From Actinoplanes sp. KI2 (GTDB lineage Bacteria; Actinomycetota; Actinomycetes; Mycobacteriales; Micromonosporaceae): a DNA stretch of 64,000 nucleotides. Both the position numbers and the translations under genes were made by a program. The notes under the pieces were generated by a model. That model searched no databases. It had not been told where the DNA came from and saw nothing but the letters and a program-made list of their open reading frames with translations. Below, piece by piece: positions 33,248 to 42,073 of the stretch (positions are counted from its first letter, which is position 1; each line of letters begins with the position of its first letter). The DNA lies in contig NZ_JAOSZE010000045.1 of NCBI RefSeq assembly GCF_025630775.1, forward strand, positions 1-64,000, in the 5' to 3' direction.

Positions 33248-35908
33248 ATGGGATCGATCGATGCCGTCCGCGACCTTGTTCTGGCCTTCGACCGGATCGA
33301 CGGCTCCATGCTCGGTGCTGTCGGCGGCAAGGCGGCCAACCTCGGCGAGATGACCGGGGCCGGGCTGCCGGTCCCGCCCGGGGTCTGCGTGACCACCGAG
33401 GCGTACGGCATGGCGGCCGGGTCGATTCTCGACGATGTGCACGAGGCGCTCGACCGGGTCGACGCCGGCGACGTGCCGTCGTTGACTGCGCTCGCCGGTC
33501 GCGCCCGCGAGGCCCTGCTCTCCGTCGCGGTGCCCGCCGCGGTCGCGGACGCCGTGACCACGGCCTATGCCACGCTCGGCGCGGAGGTGCCGGTCGCCGT
33601 CCGCTCCTCGGCGACCGCGGAGGATCTGCCCTCCGCCAGCTTCGCCGGCCAGCAGGACACGTACCTCAATGTGGTCGGTTCGGCGTCGGTGATCGACGCG
33701 GTGGTCCGCTGCTGGGCGTCGCTCTGGACCGACCGCGCCGTGGTCTACCGGGCCGTCAACGGGATCGACCATCGGGCCGTCCGCATCGCCGTGGTCGTCC
33801 AGCGGATGGTCGACGCCCGGGTTGCGGGCGTGCTGTTCACCGCCGACCCGGTCACCGGCCGGCGCCGCCAGGCAGTGATCGACGCGAGTCCCGGCCTCGG
33901 TGAGGCGGTGGTCTCCGGCGCCGTGAACCCGGACCACTTCGTCGTGGACACCGCCACCGGCACCATTCTCGAGCGGCGGACGGGCGACAAACGCGTCGTG
34001 GTCCGCGCCCGGCCGGGCGGCGGTGTCGAGCACGTGACCGGGGAACAGGACGGCCCGTGCCTGACCGACGAGCAGGTACGCGCCCTCGCCGCTCTCGGCG
34101 ACCGGGTGGAGGCGCACTATCGAGCACCGCAGGACACCGAATGGGCGATGGACGCGGCCGGGACGCTGTGGCTGACCCAGGCCCGGCCCGTCACCACGCT
34201 CTACCCCGTACCGGAACCCGTCCCGGAAGATCTTCGGGTGCTCTTCTGCTTCAGCGTGGCGCAGGGACTGAACCGGCCGATCACCCCGATGGGCCTCGCG
34301 GCATTCCGGCTGCTGGGCACGTCCGTCTCCGGCGAGTTCGGGTTCCCGGTCGGCGACCCGCTCGCCGGTCCGCCCCAGCTCGTCACCCCGGGGGAGCGGA
34401 TCTTCGTGGACATCACCGGCGTTGTTCGCAGCCGGGTCGGCCGGTTCTTCCTTCCCCGGGTCCTCGATGTCATGGAGGCGCGGTCGGCGGTCGTCCTGCG
34501 GCGGTTGTTCGACGATCCGCGGCTGTCGATCACCCAGAGGTCGCGGCGGCCGTTCCTGCGCCGGGTGCTGCGCCTGGCGATCCGGCATCACCTGCCCGTA
34601 CGCCTCGTCCGCGGCCTCGCGAACCCGGACCGCGTGCACCGCGAGCACGCCGCGCTGCCCGGCGAGATCCGCCGAAAGCTGTCGCTGCCGGACACCGGCA
34701 CGCCTGCCGAGCGACTCGACCTGGTCGAGAAGACCCTCGAGGCCGAGATCTTCCCGCTCGCGCCGCGGGCGATGGCACCCGCCGTGGGCGGCTTCGCCAT
34801 GCTGGCCCTGGCCGGCAAGCTCGCCGGCGCCCGCCCCGGCGAGCTGGCGACCGTGCTGCGCGGCCTGCCGCACAACGTCACCACCGCCATGGATCTGGAG
34901 CTCTGGCGCCTGGCCCGCACGATCCGGCAGGACGCCGCCGCGACCGACCTGCTGCTCTCCACCCCACCCGAGGCCCTGGCCGCCCGGTGGGGGGACGGGT
35001 CCCTGCCGCCCGGCGTCCGCGACGGGCTCGCGGGGTTCCTCAGCCAGTACGGCGAACGCGCCGTCGCGGAGATCGACCTGGGCCTGCCACGCTGGTCCGA
35101 AGACCCCCGGCACGTGCTCGGCGTCATCGCCAACTACCTGCGCCTCGACGACGACCGCGCCGCGCCCGACACGGTCTTCGCCGCCGCCGAGGCCCAGGCG
35201 AAACAGGCCGTAGAGTCCCTCGTCGACCGGGCCGGGCCGGTGCGCCGGCCGCTGGTCCGCTTCGCGCTCGACCGGGCCCGCCGCCTCGCCGGCGTCCGGG
35301 AGATGCCGAAGTACCTCCTGATCGTCGCGCTGGGCCGGCTCCGCGCCCAGCTGACCCTGGTGGGTGAGGCGCTGGCCGCCGAGGAGCGGATCGCCTCGGC
35401 CGATGACATCTTCATGCTGAGCACGGCGGAGGCCCGCGCCGGGCTTACCGGCCTCGACCTGCACGACCTGGTCTCCGCCCGCCGCCACACGTACGAGAGG
35501 GAGATGCGCCGCCGGCACGTCCCGCGGGTCCTGCTCTCCGACGGCACCGAGCCGGAGGCGGCGGTCGCCGCGGACGCTCCGGAGGGCGCCCTGGCCGGCA
35601 CCCCTGCCTCCGCCGGCACGGTCACCGCGGTGGCCCGCGTCGTGCTGGATCCCGTCGGCGCGCATCTCGAGCCGGGCGAGATCCTCGTCGCCCCGTCGAC
35701 GGATCCCGGCTGGACGCCGCTGTTCCTGACCGCGGGCGGCCTGGTGATGGAGATGGGCGGGGCGAACTCGCACGGCGCCGTCGTCGCCCGCGAGTACGGC
35801 ATCCCGGCCGTGGTCGGGCTCCCGAACGCCACCACGCGCATCTCGACCGGAGACCGGATCACCGTCGACGGGGCGACCGGAACGGTCACGCCGAGTCCGA
35901 ACCCGTGA
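33248..35908 (+). CDS. PEP-synthase-type dikinase, rifampin phosphotransferase (RPH)-like
   Basis: An 886-aa three-domain protein. Residues 1-~320 form an ATP-grasp domain (VGGKAANLGEMTGAGLPVPP; VRSSATAEDLPSASFAGQQ; EWAMDAAGTLWLTQARPVT). The middle (~330-750) matches the extra substrate domain of RPH rather than a PEP-binding barrel; the C-terminal swivelling domain has DPGWTPLFLTAGGLVMEMGG and the phospho-His His842 in NSHGAVVAREYGIPAVVG. RPH enzymes (Listeria ~867 aa, His825) move the ATP beta-phosphate to rifampin. Order and length fit RPH better than PpsA, which ends in a PEP/pyruvate barrel. The real substrate may differ; no rifamycin-associated palindrome is visible upstream. Confidence 0.8.
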   Translation: MGSIDAVRDLVLAFDRIDGSMLGAVGGKAANLGEMTGAGLPVPPGVCVTTEAYGMAAGSILDDVHEALDRVDAGDVPSLTALAGRAREALLSVAVPAAVADAVTTAYATLGAEVPVAVRSSATAEDLPSASFAGQQDTYLNVVGSASVIDAVVRCWASLWTDRAVVYRAVNGIDHRAVRIAVVVQRMVDARVAGVLFTADPVTGRRRQAVIDASPGLGEAVVSGAVNPDHFVVDTATGTILERRTGDKRVVVRARPGGGVEHVTGEQDGPCLTDEQVRALAALGDRVEAHYRAPQDTEWAMDAAGTLWLTQARPVTTLYPVPEPVPEDLRVLFCFSVAQGLNRPITPMGLAAFRLLGTSVSGEFGFPVGDPLAGPPQLVTPGERIFVDITGVVRSRVGRFFLPRVLDVMEARSAVVLRRLFDDPRLSITQRSRRPFLRRVLRLAIRHHLPVRLVRGLANPDRVHREHAALPGEIRRKLSLPDTGTPAERLDLVEKTLEAEIFPLAPRAMAPAVGGFAMLALAGKLAGARPGELATVLRGLPHNVTTAMDLELWRLARTIRQDAAATDLLLSTPPEALAARWGDGSLPPGVRDGLAGFLSQYGERAVAEIDLGLPRWSEDPRHVLGVIANYLRLDDDRAAPDTVFAAAEAQAKQAVESLVDRAGPVRRPLVRFALDRARRLAGVREMPKYLLIVALGRLRAQLTLVGEALAAEERIASADDIFMLSTAEARAGLTGLDLHDLVSARRHTYEREMRRRHVPRVLLSDGTEPEAAVAADAPEGALAGTPASAGTVTAVARVVLDPVGAHLEPGEILVAPSTDPGWTPLFLTAGGLVMEMGGANSHGAVVAREYGIPAVVGLPNATTRISTGDRITVDGATGTVTPSPNP

Positions 35909-36467
35909 GAAGCGCGGTCATGGCGGAGTTTTCCGCGGTCTGTTCGTTGATGACGTGTTTGGCGACGCGGTGGATGAAGACGTTCTGGCCGCCACCGTTG
36001 AGCAGCCCCCGCGACATGTCGATGGCTCCCTGGTGATGTTTGATCATCAGACGGAGGTAGAGCGGGACGGCCTCGGCGGTCGGCGCCTTCGCCAAGCGGG
36101 TCAGGTCGGCGGGGGCGAGCATGCCGTGCCCGGCGGCGCTGTCCGGGTCGAGGTGCCAGGCAGTCAGCCACGCAGTGAGCTGGTCGATCTCGCGCTCCTG
36201 GTCGGCGACGATGAAGCGGGCGATGTCGGCGATGCGGTCGGGCACGCCGGGGCGGCCCAGGAGGTCCTTGCTCATCCGTACGGCCTGGGCATGGTGAGCG
36301 ATCATCATCTGGGCGTAGTCGGCGTCGGCGGCGTCGGGCACCGCGGTCTGGGCCTGAGCGGCCGATCGCGGCTTCGGCGCGGCGTGGTGGCCGCGGCCGA
36401 GGGCGACGACCGCCGCCGTGGTGGCGACCAGGACGAGCGCGACGGCCAGGTAACGGCGTACGGCCAA
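35886..36467 (-). CDS. DUF305 exported/anchored protein
   Basis: A 193-aa protein with an N-terminal TM anchor (YLAVALVLVATTAAVVALG) and two DUF305 repeats with paired histidines: MMIAHHAQAVRMSKDLL and LMIKHHQGAIDMSRGLL. DUF305 proteins are four-helix bundles often found near copper and redox genes. The start is a TTG at 36467 with AGGAG 8 nt upstream; no ATG fits. It follows the copper amine oxidase-like pair on the same strand, separated by a strong hairpin, and its 3' end overlaps the convergent RPH-like gene by 23 nt. A role in copper handling for the oxidase is inference. Confidence 0.83.
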   Translation of the reverse strand: MAVRRYLAVALVLVATTAAVVALGRGHHAAPKPRSAAQAQTAVPDAADADYAQMMIAHHAQAVRMSKDLLGRPGVPDRIADIARFIVADQEREIDQLTAWLTAWHLDPDSAAGHGMLAPADLTRLAKAPTAEAVPLYLRLMIKHHQGAIDMSRGLLNGGGQNVFIHRVAKHVINEQTAENSAMTALLTGSDSA

Positions 36468-36490
36468 GGGGTTTGCTCCTGAGAAAGGGC

Positions 36491-36534
36491 CGTCCGGCCC
36501 GGCTCCTCCGCGGGAGAAAGGGCCGGGCCGGACG
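36491..36534 (-). terminator. Perfect 13-bp hairpin between the amine-oxidase-like gene and DUF305
   Basis: CGTCCGGCCCGGC (36491-36503) is exactly complementary to GCCGGGCCGGACG (36522-36534). It lies 5 nt after the amine-oxidase-like stop, so it can terminate that transcript or attenuate read-through into the DUF305 gene. Confidence 0.8.
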
Positions 36535-36538
36535 GGGG

Positions 36539-37804
36539 TTAGGACGGCTGGCCGTTGACGTCGGCGCGCCCGTCCGGGGCGGCCGGGTTGATCGCGGTGA
36601 AGTCCCGGGGCAGGAGGTCGAAGCCCTGCCAGTGCAACGGCATCGGGCTCTGGTCCTCGTCGCGAGGCACGTGGTGGAAGCCGACGCGAACCCACATGAT
36701 CGGGTCGGTCAGGGTCTCCTTGTTCTTCGCGAAATCGAGGATTGTCTTCTCCCGTGGGCATTGCGGGTCGGCGTTGCCGGTGGCGAACTTCTCGCAGGCG
36801 TGCGCCTGGGTGAAGGTCACGTCGGGCGTCGTCTCCGGGTGTGCCTCGTAGACGTCGTTGGCGCCGGTCACCAGCTGGTAGGAGCGCAGGTGGCCGTCGG
36901 CGTTCTTGCTGGTCGGGCTGACCAGCCGCCACCAGCGGCGGTTCGCGGTGCTGAAGCTGCCCTCCTGGGCGATGGTCTTCTTGGCCGTGGTCAGCTTGGC
37001 GGCCATCGAGCCGCGGCCGTTGACCTTGGTGTCGTACTGCTCGACCCTCTCCTTGCCGGCGCCCGCGATGTTGAGGTCCACCCGCCAGAACGCGTTGTGG
37101 TAATGCATCGCGGCGTAGTCCTTGGCGCCCTTGCCGATCGGCCAGCCGTCGTCGGCCTTCACGTAGTCGCCCGGCGACAGGTCACCGGTGGCGCCGAGCC
37201 GGGCCGAGATCTGGCCGGCGTCGCCGAACCGGTACTCGGAGACGTACTCGTACCAGCCGACCTTGCTGATCGACCGGAGTACCAGGTCGGAGCCCTGCTT
37301 GGAGTAGACCTTGGGGGTGTCGCCCTCGTCGTTGAGCCGGTAGGCGAGCCCGGACGGCTCCGCGCTGACACACAGGACGGTGCGCCGGGTGCCCTCGGGC
37401 CCGCCGTCGGAGCCCTGGCGCGCCGATCCACCCTTGCAGTCGTCGCCGGTCAGCGTCTGCATGTTGTCGCCGCCGAAGCCATAGTCGGTCAGGTCGTTGA
37501 ACTCGGTGTCGCCGGAGTCGTACGGGACGTTGAGCTGGCCCAGCCGGATCGACTCGAGCACCTGGGTCGGCGTGGCCGACCGCTTGGCCGAGAAGGACAC
37601 CTGGTCGAGCACCAGCCCGGCCCGGGCGTCCATGTGCCAGCACATCTCCCACGTCGTGCCGTTCGGCAGGGTCTCGCGGACGGTGGCCGACGAGACGCAC
37701 GACGCGGACGGGGCCGCCTGCGCCGCAGCCGGTGCCGGCCCGACCGCCAGCAAGGCGACGCTCAGGACGACGGCCGCGCCGGCGGCGGTGTTGCGATAGG
37801 TCAT
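36539..37804 (-). CDS. Secreted copper amine oxidase-like catalytic domain with altered cofactor motif (WYE)
   Basis: A 421-aa exported protein (signal peptide VVLSVALLAVGPAPAAAQA) corresponding to the C-terminal catalytic domain of copper amine oxidases only. Copper ligands are seen as HYHNAFWRVDLN (His234, His236) and GFHHVPRDED (His377/378); the catalytic-base Asp aligns with Asp104 in EFNDLTDYGFGG. The TPQ-forming Tyr aligns with Tyr185, but the usual N-Y-D/E-Y reads W184-Y-E-Y; the Tyr-to-His spacing (49) equals that in Arthrobacter AGAO (382 to 431). The N-terminal domains are missing here but resemble the adjacent upstream gene. Start 37804 follows GGGAACGG; the ATG at 37816 overlaps the upstream stop (TAATG). 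Activity is uncertain. Confidence 0.8.
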   Translation of the reverse strand: MTYRNTAAGAAVVLSVALLAVGPAPAAAQAAPSASCVSSATVRETLPNGTTWEMCWHMDARAGLVLDQVSFSAKRSATPTQVLESIRLGQLNVPYDSGDTEFNDLTDYGFGGDNMQTLTGDDCKGGSARQGSDGGPEGTRRTVLCVSAEPSGLAYRLNDEGDTPKVYSKQGSDLVLRSISKVGWYEYVSEYRFGDAGQISARLGATGDLSPGDYVKADDGWPIGKGAKDYAAMHYHNAFWRVDLNIAGAGKERVEQYDTKVNGRGSMAAKLTTAKKTIAQEGSFSTANRRWWRLVSPTSKNADGHLRSYQLVTGANDVYEAHPETTPDVTFTQAHACEKFATGNADPQCPREKTILDFAKNKETLTDPIMWVRVGFHHVPRDEDQSPMPLHWQGFDLLPRDFTAINPAAPDGRADVNGQPS

Positions 37805-37815
37805 TCCCGTTCCCA

Positions 37816-38541
37816 TTAGGTGAGGCGGGCGACCGTACGCCCGGAGAGGTCGACGATGATCTTGTCGAGATCGAGGATGTGGCCGTCCGAGGTCTGGACG
37901 ATGAGCCGCAGGCAGCGGTTCTTCCCGCACTGCGCTGCGCCGGTGTCGGCCGGCAGGGCGTGGTAGATGTGCGCGGTGGGGCTGAGTTCCTGGCCGGTGA
38001 ACGGCCGGCCCGTTGCCTTGGCGTACGCGTCCTTCAGCTCGGTCGACAGTGGATTCGCCAGCAGCAGCTCCAGCGCCGTCTTCACCTCGCGCTCGGAGGG
38101 TGGCAGTTGCATTCCTTCTGCCGCGTACGAGGCGACGAGCTTGCCGCCGGCGAGGTCGACGACCTGCTTGACCAGCCGGTTGCCGTGATAGTCGTAGTAG
38201 TACAGCTCGGCCGTGCGGCCCGAGTCGGCGTCGGCGATGTCGGCGGCGAGGTATTCCGGGCCGGCCGACCCGGTCACGTCCTTCGCGCCGGTCTTCAGCG
38301 CGGTCGTCTCCGCCAGCGCCCGGGCCTTGTCCAGTTCGGTGCTCGTCAGCGCGTCCTGGCCGATCCCGGCCGACGGCGCCGGGCCCGGATCCGGATTGGA
38401 CACGGTTGCCTGCTCGGCGGCGACCGTCGGGGTCGCGCCGGGCGGAGGCGCGGCGCTCGCCTCCCACGAGGCGATACCGAAGGCGATCACCGCGGACACG
38501 GTCGCGGCGCCGAGAACCCAACCCCATTTGGGGTATGTCAT
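37816..38541 (-). CDS. Exported protein resembling the N-terminal domains of copper amine oxidases
   Basis: A 241-aa protein with an N-terminal TM/signal (WGWVLGAATVSAVIAFGIASWEASA) and a Pro/Ala linker. Its fold pattern ALTSTELDKARALAETTAL, then AELYYYDYHGNRLVKQVVDLAGGKLV, then ALELLLANPLSTELKDAY is like the N2/N3 domains of copper amine oxidases, which the next gene lacks. GGGGGG precedes the ATG. The next gene follows at once on the same strand, so the two products probably assemble outside the cell. The homology call is from pattern and context; a lone protein of unknown function is the alternative. Confidence 0.6.
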   Translation of the reverse strand: MTYPKWGWVLGAATVSAVIAFGIASWEASAAPPPGATPTVAAEQATVSNPDPGPAPSAGIGQDALTSTELDKARALAETTALKTGAKDVTGSAGPEYLAADIADADSGRTAELYYYDYHGNRLVKQVVDLAGGKLVASYAAEGMQLPPSEREVKTALELLLANPLSTELKDAYAKATGRPFTGQELSPTAHIYHALPADTGAAQCGKNRCLRLIVQTSDGHILDLDKIIVDLSGRTVARLT

Positions 38542-38675
38542 TGTCTGCCCCCCAGACGTAGATCTGTGAGGACCGATGTTTGCAGGCCTGAAGCGGCGCT
38601 ATCTCCCCCGAAAATGCCACATGCTCGTCGCCGGGGAAGGTCACAACGGTTGACGCTCTCGGTGACCCTGAACCC

Positions 38676-39188
38676 ATGACTCAGGTGGTTCTCGCCCTCC
38701 TCTCGGTGACCGGCGCGTTGGTCGGCGTGCTGCTGGGCTCGCTGCTCAATGCGCGGGTGCAGCGTGCTTCCTGGCAGCAGCAGGAGAGCGCAATGTCCAT
38801 TCGGGACCGACGCACGACGTACGCTGCCTTCGTCGCCGCCTGCCGCGAATGGCGGGCGACGGTGCTGGCCCCGGACGTGCGGATCCTTCCGGCGTCCTCG
38901 GTCTCCCGCCAACCGCACGCGGACGGCGGCCAGGCGCGCGTCCAGGTCGTCCGGTACCGAGCCGAGATCGGCCTGATCGCGCACCGCACGGCGACGCTCC
39001 AGGCCGCTGCCGCCCTCATGCTTGCGGTGGGACAACTGGCCGAGGTGCGGGCCGGTCACGAGGCCGGCGAGGTTCCCGAGCCCTTCATCGAGGCATGCCG
39101 AGGCGCGGAACGCGAGTTCAACCGGGTCGCTCGGGCGGAACTACACAGCCCGGAGATTCATCTGGAGACTCCCACCGGTCTCATATAG
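38676..39188 (+). CDS. Membrane-anchored protein of unknown function
   Basis: A 170-aa protein: a single N-terminal TM (VVLALLSVTGALVGVLLGSLL) followed by a cytoplasmic, mainly helical domain (RDRRTTYAAFVAACREWRATV; LQAAAALMLAVGQLAEVRAGHEAG). This layout is common among actinomycete hypothetical proteins; I do not recognise a functional family. Divergent from the amine-oxidase-like pair. Confidence 0.65.
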   Translation: MTQVVLALLSVTGALVGVLLGSLLNARVQRASWQQQESAMSIRDRRTTYAAFVAACREWRATVLAPDVRILPASSVSRQPHADGGQARVQVVRYRAEIGLIAHRTATLQAAAALMLAVGQLAEVRAGHEAGEVPEPFIEACRGAEREFNRVARAELHSPEIHLETPTGLI

Positions 39189-39195
39189 TCGCGTG

Positions 39196-39798
39196 GTGAA
39201 CTTGGCGCGGGTCCGGCAGGCGTATGCGTCCGCCGCGGAGCTCTACATCGAGCGGCTGGGCACCACCCATCAGGTCCACGCCGACGACCTCGCCTTCATC
39301 GGACGGCATCTGGCGGGCCGGCCCGGCACCGTACTCGATCTGGGGTGTGGGCCCGGCCACCTCACCGATCACCTTCGCTCGGTGGGCGTCGACGCGGTCG
39401 GAATCGACATGGTTTCCGAGTTCATCGCCCATGCGCGGGCCACCTACCCGAGCGGTGACTATCGGCTCGGGTCGTTCGAGGACCTGGCCGTCGCCGACCG
39501 CTCGGTCGCGGGCATCCTGGCCTGGGGCTCGTTGATCCATCTGCCGCCGCACGAGCTCGACGGCGTGCTCGCTGAGTTCCGGCGGGCGATGGTTGCTGGT
39601 GGAGCGCTGGTGGTCGCCATCTTCGTCGGCGACGAGGTGGCTGCCTTCGACCACAAGGTCGTGACCGCTTATCGCTGGCCGGTTGACGAGTTCGGCGAGC
39701 GACTGGCGCGGGCCGGCTTCGCGGAGGTCGAGCGCCTGCAGCGGCCCGGCGACGGCACCCATCGGCCACACGCGGCCGTCGCGGCGGTAGCGACCTGA
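39196..39798 (+). CDS. Class I SAM-dependent methyltransferase
   Basis: A 200-aa methyltransferase: motif I VLDLGCGPGHLTDHL, motif II VGIDMVSEFIAHAR, then GILAWGSLIHLPPHEL and RRAMVAGGALVVAIF. It starts at a GTG; TATAGT at 39184-39189 lies 6 nt upstream and no ribosome site is seen, so a leaderless transcript from 39196 is likely (GTG 39193 is the alternative). Substrate unknown. Convergent with the LysR gene, only 7 nt apart. Confidence 0.82.
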   Translation: MNLARVRQAYASAAELYIERLGTTHQVHADDLAFIGRHLAGRPGTVLDLGCGPGHLTDHLRSVGVDAVGIDMVSEFIAHARATYPSGDYRLGSFEDLAVADRSVAGILAWGSLIHLPPHELDGVLAEFRRAMVAGGALVVAIFVGDEVAAFDHKVVTAYRWPVDEFGERLARAGFAEVERLQRPGDGTHRPHAAVAAVAT

Positions 39799-39805
39799 GT
39801 CGCTC

Positions 39806-40735
39806 TTACTTCGCCCAGCTCGGAAGCCAGGTTCCAGGGCTGTCGTGGCCGGCCGTCGTGGCGGCGAGGTGGGCGCGGAGGGTCGCCAATGCCGGGTGGA
39901 GATTGTCGCGGTGCCAGAGGAGCGAATGCGGGTAGACCGGCGTCGGGCTGGTGACCGGAACGCGGCGCAAACCGTGGCCGGCGGGCCACACGAGGCGCGT
40001 CTGCTCGCCGATGAAGGTGGCCAGGGCCGGGGTGTCGGCGACGGTGTCCAGGAGCGCGTCGGCGCCGAGGTTCGGGCCGGTGGCCTCGATGGCGAGACCG
40101 AACTCGGCGACCAGGGCTTCGTAGTAGGCCGCCCATTCGGTACCGGCGACGATGCCGGGCATCCAGATCCGGTGGCCGGCGAGCTCGGTGACGGTCACCG
40201 ACCGGGCCGACGCCAGCCGGTGGGCCGGGCCGGTGAGCAGGTGAAGCGGCTCGTCGAGCACCCGGACGGTCTCGATGTCCTCGGGCAGGGGCCGGCCGGG
40301 CATGGCGACGGCGCGGAAAGATGCGTCGATCGCGCCGGATCGGATGGCCGCGACGGCCGACTCGATGTCGAACAGCCTCATCACGTCCAGCTCGATCGCC
40401 GGGTGCACCCGGTGGAAGTCGCGGATCAGGCCGGACGTCGCGAGGCGTGAGGCGATCACGTCGACGCGCAGCGGGCGACTGCCGGGGCGTACGGACGCCG
40501 CCGCGCGCTCGGCGGCGCGCAGCAACTCGCGGGCATGGGGCAGGAACGCCTGCCCGTCGATGGTGAGCTCGGCGCCGCGCGGCGTCCGCGTGAACAGCCG
40601 TACGCCGAGGTTGCGCTCCAGGGCGGCGATGCGCTTGGAGACGGCCTGCTGGGTGATCGACAGCTCGGTGGCGGTCTCCTGGAACTGGCCCGCCTGCGCG
40701 ACGGCGACGAAGGTCCGCACGGCGTCGAAGTCCAC
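39806..40735 (-). CDS. LysR-family transcriptional regulator
   Basis: A 309-aa LTTR: HTH FVAVAQAGQFQETATELSIT followed by QQAVSKRIAALERNLGVRLF, then a periplasmic-binding-protein-like effector domain from ~90 (LRVDVIASRLATSGLIRDFHRVHP). Divergent from an MFS transporter gene; a perfect inverted repeat lies between them, so this regulator most likely controls the exporter. Effector unknown. Confidence 0.92.
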   Translation of the reverse strand: MDFDAVRTFVAVAQAGQFQETATELSITQQAVSKRIAALERNLGVRLFTRTPRGAELTIDGQAFLPHARELLRAAERAAASVRPGSRPLRVDVIASRLATSGLIRDFHRVHPAIELDVMRLFDIESAVAAIRSGAIDASFRAVAMPGRPLPEDIETVRVLDEPLHLLTGPAHRLASARSVTVTELAGHRIWMPGIVAGTEWAAYYEALVAEFGLAIEATGPNLGADALLDTVADTPALATFIGEQTRLVWPAGHGLRRVPVTSPTPVYPHSLLWHRDNLHPALATLRAHLAATTAGHDSPGTWLPSWAK

Positions 40736-40751
40736 GCCGACAACCTACTCT

Positions 40752-40768
40752 CACAACCAAGAGTTGTG
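40752..40768. promoter_or_regulatory. LysR-type operator CACAAC-N5-GTTGTG
   Basis: Perfect 6-bp arms (40752-40757 and 40763-40768) 17 nt upstream of the LysR start, in the intergenic region shared with the MFS gene. Interrupted dyads of this size are typical LTTR recognition sites. Confidence 0.65.
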
Positions 40769-40855
40769 CGGTTCCGGCGTGCCGGTTGTTTGAAATGCAG
40801 CAGCGTCCCCTGCTTGGATCTCGGCGGGCAACTGAGGGTTGTGCGAGGGGGTGCG

Positions 40856-42073
40856 GTGGGGCGGGAGTTCCGGTGGCTGTGGACGGCGTACGCGATCAGC
40901 ACCTTCGGCACCTGGCTCGGCTTCGGCGCGTTTCCCCTGATCGCGATCCGGGTGCTGGAGGCCGGTCCGCTCGAGGTGTCGCTGCTGTCGGCTGCGGGGT
41001 TGGCGGTCGGGGCGGTCGTCGCGGTGCCGCTCGGCCCGTGGGTGGAGTTTCGCCGGAAACGGCCGGTGATGGTGGCGATGGACCTGATCCGGTTCGCCGC
41101 GTTGATGAGCGTTCCCGCCGCCTTCGCGCTCGACCGGCTGACCTTCGCCCAGCTCGTTGTCGTATCGGTTGTCGCCGCCGCGGCCGACATCACCTTCAAG
41201 GCTGCCGGCGGCGCCTACCTCAAGGCCCTCGTACCGCCGGCGGACCTCCTTGTCGCGAACGGCCGGTTCGAGGCCACGACCTGGAGCGCCACCGTGGTCG
41301 GACCGCCGCTCGGCAATGCCGCGCTCGGGCTGTTCGGGCCGGTGACGACCGTGGCGATCGACGCGATCAGCTACCTGCTCTCGGCGTTGGGGATTCGCGC
41401 GATCGGCGGAACCGAGCCGCGCCCCGGCCGAACCGGCGGCCCGCGGTTACGAGTCGGCGACCTGCTCGATGGGTGGCGCTACATCCTGACCCACCCGGCG
41501 CTGCGCCCGCTGTTCTTCAACACGGTCCTCGTCAATGGCCTGATCATGGCGACCGCACCGGTGCTGGCCGTCCTCATGCTCGACCGGCTCGACTTCGCGC
41601 CCTGGCAGTACGGCCTGGCCTTCGGCGCGCCATGCATCGGCGGGCTGATCGGCGCACGACTGGCTCAGCCGCTCGTCACGAGCTTCGGACAGCGCCGGAT
41701 CCTGCTCACCACCGGGGCACTACGCGCCTGCTGGCCGCTCGGGCTCGCCTTCGTCGGCCCCGGTGCCGCCGGTCTGGCGCTCGTCATCGCCGTCCAGTTC
41801 GGCCTGGTTGCCTGCATGGGCGTGTTCAACCCGGTGTTCGCCACCTACCGGCTCGATCAGACCCCGACGGACCGGGTCGCCCGCACGCTCTCCGCGTGGT
41901 CGGTCACCAGCAATGCCACCATCGCCGCCCTGACCGCCCTCTGGGGCCTGCTGGCCGCCGTCACCAGCCCGCGCACCGCGATCGCGATCGCCGGCCTGCT
42001 GCTGCTGACCACCCCGCTCCTGTTGTGGGGAGTTATACCTAGCAGTACTATGCATCGAACTTCTAGGGTATGA
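40856..42073 (+). CDS. MFS transporter (drug/siderophore exporter type)
   Basis: A 405-aa 12-TM permease. FRWLWTAYAISTFGTWLGFGAFPLIA is TM1 with the EntS/MFS_3-like pattern; the inter-helix loop EFRRKRPVMVAMDLIRF corresponds to motif A. The second half begins near HPALRPLFFNTVLVNGLIMATAPV. GAGGGGG places the start at GTG 40856 (GTG 40841 also in frame). Probably exports a small lipophilic compound under control of the divergent LysR protein. Its stop overlaps the PadR gene start (ATGA). Confidence 0.87.
   Translation: MGREFRWLWTAYAISTFGTWLGFGAFPLIAIRVLEAGPLEVSLLSAAGLAVGAVVAVPLGPWVEFRRKRPVMVAMDLIRFAALMSVPAAFALDRLTFAQLVVVSVVAAAADITFKAAGGAYLKALVPPADLLVANGRFEATTWSATVVGPPLGNAALGLFGPVTTVAIDAISYLLSALGIRAIGGTEPRPGRTGGPRLRVGDLLDGWRYILTHPALRPLFFNTVLVNGLIMATAPVLAVLMLDRLDFAPWQYGLAFGAPCIGGLIGARLAQPLVTSFGQRRILLTTGALRACWPLGLAFVGPGAAGLALVIAVQFGLVACMGVFNPVFATYRLDQTPTDRVARTLSAWSVTSNATIAALTALWGLLAAVTSPRTAIAIAGLLLLTTPLLLWGVIPSSTMHRTSRV
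42023..42071 (+). promoter_or_regulatory. Candidate internal promoter/operator for the PadR gene
   Basis: TTGTGG (42023-42028), 18 bp, TACTAT (42047-42052). ATACCTAG (42035-42042) and CTAGGGTAT (42063-42071) form an imperfect dyad around the -10. The AT-rich island sits in the last codons of the MFS gene, so padR may be transcribed separately and repress itself. Confidence 0.45.

Noticed and set aside
33248..35908. Simple assignment as PEP synthase (ppsA)
   Set aside because: The C-terminal end is the phospho-His swivelling domain with no PEP/pyruvate barrel after it, and the middle domain differs; RPH-like fits better.
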